Positions 15,844 to 20,945 of a stretch of DNA of 20,945 nt are shown in pieces. The position numbers were made by a program, and so were the translations under genes. The stretch covers positions 1-20,945 of the IMG/VR virus record IMGVR_UViG_3300030060_000526; one strand, written 5' to 3'. The DNA comes from a virus. The stretch's first letter is position 1. Each line of letters opens with the position of its first letter. The notes beneath the pieces were generated by a model that worked only from the letters and a program-made list of their open reading frames with translations, did not search any database and had not been told where the DNA came from.

Positions 15844-18338
15844 GCATTAAGATCTGTAGTGCAGAGCTACGCAAGATTGCGCAGGACAAAGATATAGCTG
15901 TCGCGCAGGATGAGATAGATGCCATCCTTAAAATCATGCAAGACAAGATTGATCGCCGTGACGGTGTGTACGGTGACAGTGAGCTTGGCGAACTCATTGA
16001 AGAGGCCAAAGAATTAGCCAAAAGAGCAAGGATTGAGTCTGCTATACAAAAGCGCAACCGTCTCATCAATGCACGCGCATACGCAACGGTGATGACTGCA
16101 TTGCGTCAGGAGCCTAATGATCCTGGTAAAGCGTTGTCTGCTATCCTTGTTGGCGATGCAAGGCGCAGTCTGTATAGCATTGACGCCAAGCAGCGTAGTA
16201 TATTTTTAGACAACACGGGCGCATTGGTAGGCGAGTTAAAACGAAATGATTTGCTAGATATTTTCCGCTCCAATGAGCTAGATGAAAAAATTTATCAAGA
16301 AATGTTTGATGGCCTTGGAAGCAGTGGCAGCAAGGAGGCGCGTCAAATTGCAGAGACAATTAAAAAGGTACAGAAGCGTCTGTTAGACCGCAAGAATAGA
16401 AACGGTGCAAACATTGGTGAGCTTGAGAATTATGTCGTGCGCCAGCACCATGACCCATTGTTGATACGCGGCAAAGGCACAGAAGAAGATAAACAAGCGT
16501 GGATTACTTTTGTATCTGAAAACATGGACATAGAAAAAACTATGGCTAACAAGCCAGACGACATGACTGAGGTTGAGTTTCTTGGCTCTATGTATGACAA
16601 CCTTGTTAGCGGCAACCATATGAAGGCTGACGGTGTGGGCGGTATGGGCGGTGTGCAGCCAGAGTTTAAGGGGCCAGTAAACCTTGCCAAACGCCTAAGT
16701 GCGCAGCGCATAATCCACTTTAAAAATGGCAAGTCTGCGCTGGCATACGCAAACAGATTTAGCCGCATGAAACTTTCTGAGGCCGTCTACCAAGGCATCT
16801 CTCATGATGCGCAAGCCATAGGTTTGCTTGAAACTTTTGGCACAAACCCAAAAGCCATGTTCGACAGAATAATTACAGAAATAAAGCCAAAGGGCGTTGC
16901 AAAGCCCATAAAAGAAGGACGCTTGAGAAACCAGTTTGCAGAGTTGGATGGAACAACCCGCGCACTAGGCGCAACCCAGCCCATACTGAATACAACGGTT
17001 ACTTACGCTGGCATAGCTGCTGGCTTTCGTATGTTGCAATCAATGGCAAAGCTAGGGTTTGCCACGATTTCATCGTTTTCAGACATTGCAACCAAGGCAG
17101 CGTTTATAAACGCAAACACAGAACGGAACATTTTTGGTGCTTACGCTTCTGCTTTGCGTGACACATTCCGTTTGTTCAACAGTAAAGAGCAAAAAGAGTT
17201 GGCATACCTGCTAAGTGTTGGTGTTGAAAACGAGTTAGCAGACGTTCACGCCAGATTTGGTGCAAATGATAGCGGCCCTGGAATGATCTCCAAGGCACAT
17301 CAGTTGTATTTTAAGCTGAATGGTATGCAATGGTGGAACAGCACACAAAAGGTTGGCATTGCGCGTATGTTATCTGCTGACCTTGCTAACTACAGCAACA
17401 GATCCTACAACGCGATACCACCAGAAACACGTAGGTTGCTTAGTCTTTACGATATAAATGAGGCAGAGTGGTCTTTGTTCCGTGGCATGGACATGAAGGC
17501 GGCTGATGGGCGCAAGTATCTGGTGCCTGATATCGCTGATGAAATAGCTGTTGAAAAGATAGACCCGTTGATCGCGCAACGCACAGGACAGCTTGATATA
17601 ACAGACAAGATGCGCCAACAGTTTCGTGATGACCTACGCAGTAAAATATCAGCTTACTACGCTGATAGTGCAGACACGGCTATCCCAACCCCAGGCGCAA
17701 GAGAGCGTGCTATTATGAACCAAGGGTTGCCACGCGGTACAGTTATGGGTGAAGCAATACGAATGATTATGCAGCTTAAAGGCTTTCCAATCACCTATGT
17801 TACAAAAGGTTTGAGCAGGCAAAAAGCCTCATCTGGATATTATGGCGTTGCAAAGATGATGGTTGGCTCAACAATGATGGGGTATATGTCCGTTACGCTG
17901 AAAGACATTTTGAAGGGCAAGGAACCTGCGGAAGTTTTTAGTGATGATTACACCTTAAATAAAGAGCTGTTGTTCCGTGCCTTTACACAAGGTGGTGGTG
18001 CAGGAATCTACGGAGACTTCATATTTGGTGAGTTTAACAGGTATGGTCAGGGACCGCTTGAAACGCTTGCTGGCCCTACCTTTGGCACCGCGGCAGATGT
18101 GTTAAAGATTTACGGCAAGTTTCGCAGTGGTGACGATGCGGCAGCGGAAACAGTAAGGTTGGCTATGCGCAACATTCCTGGCGCAAACTTGTTCTATGCA
18201 AAGTTGGCGTTAGACTACTTGTTCATGTATGAGCTTACAGAGTTTGCAAATCCAGGCTACTTCAAGCGTATGGAAAGGCGCATGAAGAAGGACACAGGGC
18301 AAGAGTTTTACTTTCCACCATCACAGTATGTACGATAA
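15840..18338 (+). CDS. Ejection protein, C-terminal part of a gp16-like pair
   Basis: An 832-aa product beginning at ATGA within the previous stop. Its N-terminal 100 residues are helical and highly charged (EIDAILKIMQDKIDRRDGVY). Next comes a domain recognised in marine podophage internal proteins: LENYVVRQHHDP, RLSAQRIIHFKNGKSALAYANRF and a following IGLLETFGTNPKAMFDRI. Apolar helices are near residues 397-420 (MLQSMAKLGFATISSFSD) and 668-692 (AKMMVGSTMMGYMSV). The C-terminus is compact, ending FYFPPSQYVR. Together with the 593-aa partner it corresponds to the last and largest ejection protein before the fibre gene, which probably crosses the inner membrane during DNA entry. No enzyme motif was found. 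Confidence 0.72.
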   Translation: MSIKICSAELRKIAQDKDIAVAQDEIDAILKIMQDKIDRRDGVYGDSELGELIEEAKELAKRARIESAIQKRNRLINARAYATVMTALRQEPNDPGKALSAILVGDARRSLYSIDAKQRSIFLDNTGALVGELKRNDLLDIFRSNELDEKIYQEMFDGLGSSGSKEARQIAETIKKVQKRLLDRKNRNGANIGELENYVVRQHHDPLLIRGKGTEEDKQAWITFVSENMDIEKTMANKPDDMTEVEFLGSMYDNLVSGNHMKADGVGGMGGVQPEFKGPVNLAKRLSAQRIIHFKNGKSALAYANRFSRMKLSEAVYQGISHDAQAIGLLETFGTNPKAMFDRIITEIKPKGVAKPIKEGRLRNQFAELDGTTRALGATQPILNTTVTYAGIAAGFRMLQSMAKLGFATISSFSDIATKAAFINANTERNIFGAYASALRDTFRLFNSKEQKELAYLLSVGVENELADVHARFGANDSGPGMISKAHQLYFKLNGMQWWNSTQKVGIARMLSADLANYSNRSYNAIPPETRRLLSLYDINEAEWSLFRGMDMKAADGRKYLVPDIADEIAVEKIDPLIAQRTGQLDITDKMRQQFRDDLRSKISAYYADSADTAIPTPGARERAIMNQGLPRGTVMGEAIRMIMQLKGFPITYVTKGLSRQKASSGYYGVAKMMVGSTMMGYMSVTLKDILKGKEPAEVFSDDYTLNKELLFRAFTQGGGAGIYGDFIFGEFNRYGQGPLETLAGPTFGTAADVLKIYGKFRSGDDAAAETVRLAMRNIPGANLFYAKLALDYLFMYELTEFANPGYFKRMERRMKKDTGQEFYFPPSQYVR

Positions 18339-18374
18339 GGCCAAAATCGCGTATAAAGGTGCAAGGAGCGAAAA

Positions 18375-20369
18375 ATGACAGTTAGCAGCACAACCAAAAG
18401 GAATAGCTATACAGGGGATGGATCTACCACCACCTTTGCTTACTCCTTCAAGATATTTGATGATGACGATATTACTGTCATCCTGCGCACCACAGCTACT
18501 GGCACAGAGACTGTTCAGACTAAGACAACGCACTACAGCGTTACGGGGGTTGGCAGTGCAAGCGGTGGTAATGTGGTGTTTGGCAGTGCGCCAACATCTG
18601 CGCAAACAGTGGTGCTGCTACGCCAGACTGCGCAGACACAGGCCACAGACTACACTCCTAACGATCCGTTCCCTGCCGCCTCACATGAGGACGCGCTTGA
18701 CAAGCTAACGCTTATAACACAAGACCAGCAAGACGAGCTTGACCGCTCCATCAAGCTATCTCGCACAAACACCATGACATCCACAGAGTTTACAGTTGGC
18801 GCAACAGATCGTGCTAACAAAATTCTTGCATTTGATAGCTCTGGTGAATTGTCTGTTACTCAAGAGCTTGGCACCAATAGAGGGGATTGGGCGGCATCTA
18901 CGTCCTACAACCAGCGCGATATTGTCAAAGACACAAGCACAGGCAATATCTTTTTTGTAAATGAGGCACACACATCTAGCGGCTCTCAGCCTCTTACGAC
19001 AAACACAAATAGTTCCAAATATGACTTGCTGATTGAGAGCTTGTTTTCTGGCGTTACGGCAGGAACCGTATCAGCAAGCAAGGGCGTTCTAGTTGATGGC
19101 AACAAAGACATCACGGGCTTCCGCAACATAACACTGTCAGGGGAACTCACGCTTGGCTCTGGGGCAGTTATCAATGAGGCTGAGTTAGAAGCTATTGATG
19201 GCGTTACAGCAGGTACAGTGGCGGCGTCTAAGGCTGTAGTAGTCGATAGCAACAAAGATGCTGCCAGCTTCCGTAATATCACGCTTACTGGCGAGTTAGA
19301 TGCTGGATCTCTGGACGTGAGCGGTGATGCAGATATTGATGGCACGCTAGAAGCTGACGCTATGACGCTGAACGGCACGGCTATCACAGCCACCGCCACG
19401 CTAGACACAGGCATCTCAAACAACAATGTGCCAAAGTTCACTAGCGGTGTTGCAGACAATGATTTCCTGCGCGTGGATGGCACAGCTATTGAGGGGCGTT
19501 CTGCATCAGAGGTGTTGTCTGACATAGCAGCGGCACCAGCGGCTGGAAGCTCAAACATCGTCACAACAGGCGCACTCAACTCTGGCTCTATCACAAGCGG
19601 CTTTGGCGCAATTGACAACGGTTCTAGTGCTATTACAACGACTGGCACCATAACTGGTGGTGTCGTGGACGTTGATGGCCTCACATGCAGCGGTACAGCC
19701 ACTATTGAGGGTACCTCTACATTTGGAACATCCAGCGGCGACACGAGATTTAACTTTGATGGTCCAAATCAGTACAGAGCCGTGTTCAAACACTCAGGAA
19801 ATATTGCAGGACAAATCGGTGGTGGTGGGGCAGACGAATTGCGATTTAGTAATGCGGCTGGGGCAATCGTTGCTTCTATTACGGGTGGCGGCCTTACCTT
19901 TAACGGCGACACAGCTACAGCCAATGCGCTAGATGACTACGAAGAAGGTGATTGGACGCCCGACATTAGACAGAGTGGCACAGCAGTCAGCGATGCAGCT
20001 TACAACACCAGTTTTACTGCTGGTCAATACACCAAAGTAGGTCGAATCGTACACATGACTTGTTCAATTCGCTTGACCAGCAAAGGAAGTCCTACCTCGT
20101 CGAACAACTTTCAAATCGGGGGCCTGCCTTTTACATCAACCAACAATATTAAAGCTAGAACAGCAGTGAGTTTGTTCGACCACGTTGGTGCTGGCTTTGA
20201 CACGTCAGGCAATACAAACGGCACCCTTATGGGTATTTTGTCACACAATGCGGACGAGATAACTTTTAGAGTAACTGACGTTTCGGGAACTACTGGTGAA
20301 GCTATACAATACGCAGATGTTGGAGACACTCTATATCTTCAACTAGCCTTTTCATTCATAACAGGATAA
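18375..20369 (+). CDS. Tail fibre with T7-type N-terminal attachment domain
   Basis: A 664-aa receptor-binding fibre. Residues about 8-135 form the T7 tail-fibre N-terminal domain (PF03906 type: SYTGDGSTTTFAYSFKIFDD, HYSVTGVG, VVLLRQTAQTQATDY, HEDALDKLTLITQDQQDELDRSI), which attaches it to the tail. A CBM5/12-like motif follows at about 169-205 (WAASTSYNQRDIVKD). Two copies of a repeat are at 226-263 and 276-313. The shaft continues with Gly/Thr/Ser-rich beta repeats. The C-terminal domain starts at the DDYEEGDWTPDI motif (about 520-531), followed by QYTKVGRIVHM and a beta-rich end ending LQLAFSFITG, typical of marine phage fibre tips. AAGGAG sits 6 bases before the ATG. The C-terminal domain is the likely host-range determinant. 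Confidence 0.9.
   Translation: MTVSSTTKRNSYTGDGSTTTFAYSFKIFDDDDITVILRTTATGTETVQTKTTHYSVTGVGSASGGNVVFGSAPTSAQTVVLLRQTAQTQATDYTPNDPFPAASHEDALDKLTLITQDQQDELDRSIKLSRTNTMTSTEFTVGATDRANKILAFDSSGELSVTQELGTNRGDWAASTSYNQRDIVKDTSTGNIFFVNEAHTSSGSQPLTTNTNSSKYDLLIESLFSGVTAGTVSASKGVLVDGNKDITGFRNITLSGELTLGSGAVINEAELEAIDGVTAGTVAASKAVVVDSNKDAASFRNITLTGELDAGSLDVSGDADIDGTLEADAMTLNGTAITATATLDTGISNNNVPKFTSGVADNDFLRVDGTAIEGRSASEVLSDIAAAPAAGSSNIVTTGALNSGSITSGFGAIDNGSSAITTTGTITGGVVDVDGLTCSGTATIEGTSTFGTSSGDTRFNFDGPNQYRAVFKHSGNIAGQIGGGGADELRFSNAAGAIVASITGGGLTFNGDTATANALDDYEEGDWTPDIRQSGTAVSDAAYNTSFTAGQYTKVGRIVHMTCSIRLTSKGSPTSSNNFQIGGLPFTSTNNIKARTAVSLFDHVGAGFDTSGNTNGTLMGILSHNADEITFRVTDVSGTTGEAIQYADVGDTLYLQLAFSFITG
19050..19313 (+). 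repeat. Two-copy protein repeat in the fibre shaft
   Basis: GVTAGTVSASKGVLVDGNKD...FRNITLSGELTLGSG (19050-19163) and GVTAGTVAASKAVVVDSNKD...FRNITLTGELDAGSL (19200-19313) are spaced 50 residues apart. They suggest duplication of a shaft unit. Confidence 0.85.
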
Positions 20370-20402
20370 CCCCACCAGCCGGTGCGGGTCGGACAGTCCG
20401 AT
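20370..20402 (+). other. Two adjacent small hairpins in the leader of the post-fibre gene
   Basis: Stem 1 is CCC and CACC paired with GGTG and GGG around AGCC (20370-20388, one unpaired C). Stem 2 is TCGGA and TCCGA around CAG (20389-20401). There is no T-run after them, so they do not look like an intrinsic terminator. They occupy the longest intergenic gap in the window (50 bases). The RNA structure is seen in sequence; a function such as mRNA stabilisation or RNase processing is inferred. Confidence 0.5.
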
Positions 20403-20408
20403 AGCCAT

Positions 20409-20414
20409 AGGAGG
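20409..20414 (+). promoter_or_regulatory. Strong ribosome site for the 90-aa post-fibre gene
   Basis: AGGAGG is 5 bases before the ATG at 20420, placed just after the two hairpins. Confidence 0.8.
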
Positions 20415-20419
20415 TAAAA

Positions 20420-20692
20420 ATGGCGCTAACTAAAGAATTTGAATACGACTGCGAAGTGCGTGGCCCATACAAAAAAGTGCAAGTTCGTAAAGCAACTATA
20501 ATAAAAGATGACGATGTAGAGATTAGCCGTAATTATCACCGTCATGTTTTGAATTGTTCATCTAAGGTTGATAATTCGTGGACTGACACAGACATCAGCG
20601 GTGAGTCAACAGAAGTGAAAGCCGTGTGTAACGCTGTGTGGACAGATGCAGTCAAGACAGCATATCAAACTATGAAAGATGCTGCGGAATAA
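20420..20692 (+). CDS. Conserved small phage protein following the tail fibre
   Basis: A 90-aa product of unknown function. It opens MALTKEFEYDCEVRGPYKKVQVRKATIIK, then ISRNYHRHVLNC and a helical VKAVCNAVWTDAVKTAYQTM. I recognise the pattern (MALTKE, then VQVRxATxI, then ISRxYHRHV, then a helix with VxAxxNAVxTxxxxxAY) as a recurring protein located after tail fibre genes in marine phages, but know no assigned role. Two internal Cys are present. A strong ribosome site and structured leader suggest high expression and perhaps a virion or assembly role. That is inference. Confidence 0.75.
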   Translation: MALTKEFEYDCEVRGPYKKVQVRKATIIKDDDVEISRNYHRHVLNCSSKVDNSWTDTDISGESTEVKAVCNAVWTDAVKTAYQTMKDAAE

Positions 20693-20694
20693 TA

Positions 20695-20913
20695 ATGGAC
20701 CTTGTTCACATAATAGACGGCTTGATTGGCGTCCTAGTCATGGCTGGCGGCTGGTTTCTTGGCACACAAGCGCGTGAGGTCAAACGGCTGGATATCTTGA
20801 TAAACAGAACACGCGAGGACTTTGTGTCACGCGGTGAGTTGCGTAACGATTTGCAAAGAATAACTGACAGTCTACAGCGTCTTGAGGACAGGCTAGAAAG
20901 GCTTAGTAGTTAA
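20695..20913 (+). CDS. Small membrane-anchored coiled-coil protein (holin- or inner-spanin-like)
   Basis: A 72-aa product. Residues about 3-22 (LVHIIDGLIGVLVMAGGWFL) form one apolar membrane segment. The rest is highly charged and helical, ending in a coiled coil (ELRNDLQRITDSLQRLEDRLERL). This layout fits small phage lysis proteins (holin with coiled-coil tail, XhlA-like, or inner spanin), but no family is certain. I choose the ATG at 20695, two bases after the previous stop, because an upstream in-frame ATG at 20638 lies within the 90-aa gene and would add a polar stretch before the membrane segment. Its stop overlaps the next ATG by one base. Confidence 0.65.
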   Translation: MDLVHIIDGLIGVLVMAGGWFLGTQAREVKRLDILINRTREDFVSRGELRNDLQRITDSLQRLEDRLERLSS

Positions 20914-20945
20914 TGTGGAAACGATTGTTGCCTTTGCTTTGTATG
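20913..20945 (+). CDS. Start of a gene with a signal-peptide-like N-terminus (truncated by window)
   Basis: Eleven codons remain in the window, reading MWKRLLPLLCM: two basic residues and then an apolar run, as in a signal peptide or signal anchor. The ATG overlaps the preceding stop (TAATG). If a lipobox follows, it could be an outer spanin or other lipoprotein, paired with the membrane protein just upstream. Too little is visible to decide. Confidence 0.45.
   Translation, partial: MWKRLLPLLCM

Noticed and set aside
15780-15900. Sequencing frameshift splitting a single gp16-like gene
   Set aside because: An ATGA overlap with a properly spaced AGGAG is a standard coupled start, so a real split is more likely, although a fused form in relatives should be checked.
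18986-19744. Minus-strand open frame (252 codons) inside the fibre gene
   Set aside because: Antisense shadow of the Thr/Gly/Ser-rich shaft; no ribosome site or family features seen, and the sense frame is clearly the real fibre.
20370-20402. Intrinsic terminator after the tail fibre
   Set aside because: Hairpins exist but no T-run follows; the next bases lead directly into a ribosome site.
20638-20694. Upstream ATG for the membrane/coiled-coil protein
   Set aside because: It would overlap the 90-aa gene by 55 bases and place a polar, Cys-containing stretch before the membrane segment; ATG 20695 gives a compact protein and normal spacing.
1-20945. CRISPR array, tRNA, integrase, attachment site or phage RNA polymerase promoter repeats
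   Set aside because: I saw no regularly spaced repeats, cloverleaf-like sequence, recombinase motifs or repeated intergenic promoter-like sequence; intergenic gaps are too short and dissimilar.

Overview
The window is a compact stretch of a tailed-phage genome. All 20 genes called are on the + strand, most overlapping or separated by a few bases. Portal, scaffold, capsid, tail tube/nozzle, a gp13-like GNAT protein, ejection proteins and a T7-type fibre appear in an order close to the T7 late region, so this is very probably a short-tailed (podovirus-type) phage. Mid-range base composition and several marine-phage-like features (a fibre C-terminus with a DDYEEGDWTP motif, FCCH-like and short inserted beta domains, a small protein after the fibre) suggest a phage of a marine proteobacterium. 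That host assignment is inference. No integrase, tRNA, IS element, CRISPR array or replication gene is visible.

Packaging and head (1-7126): the 3' part of the large terminase is followed through an ATGA overlap by a 129-aa protein that I read as a HlyC/ApxC-type lysine acyltransferase with both catalytic positions kept. Next come a disordered Gly/Pro/Lys-rich protein, a small Pro/Arg protein, the portal, a Bbp19-like protein, the scaffold, a small basic protein, the major capsid protein and a probable head decoration protein. A strong GC hairpin with a pyrimidine tail closes this block.

Tail and ejection (7127-18338): a tail-tubular-A-like adaptor and a large nozzle-like protein carrying extra modules lead into a T7 gp13-like GNAT protein. 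Four ejection-type proteins of 169, 881, 593 and 832 aa follow. The last two together match the length of T7 gp16 but are split at a translationally coupled ATGA junction, and I see no transglycosylase domain.

Fibre and start of the next block (18339-20945): a T7-type tail fibre with an internal protein repeat is followed by a short structured leader, a conserved small protein of unknown function, a membrane plus coiled-coil protein, and the first codons of a gene with a signal-peptide-like start. The last two may begin a lysis (holin/spanin) module.

The most unusual item is the HlyC-like acyltransferase inside the virion operon. It suggests, without proving, that a virion or host protein is fatty-acylated on lysine during infection. 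There is no gene-free stretch longer than 50 bases.
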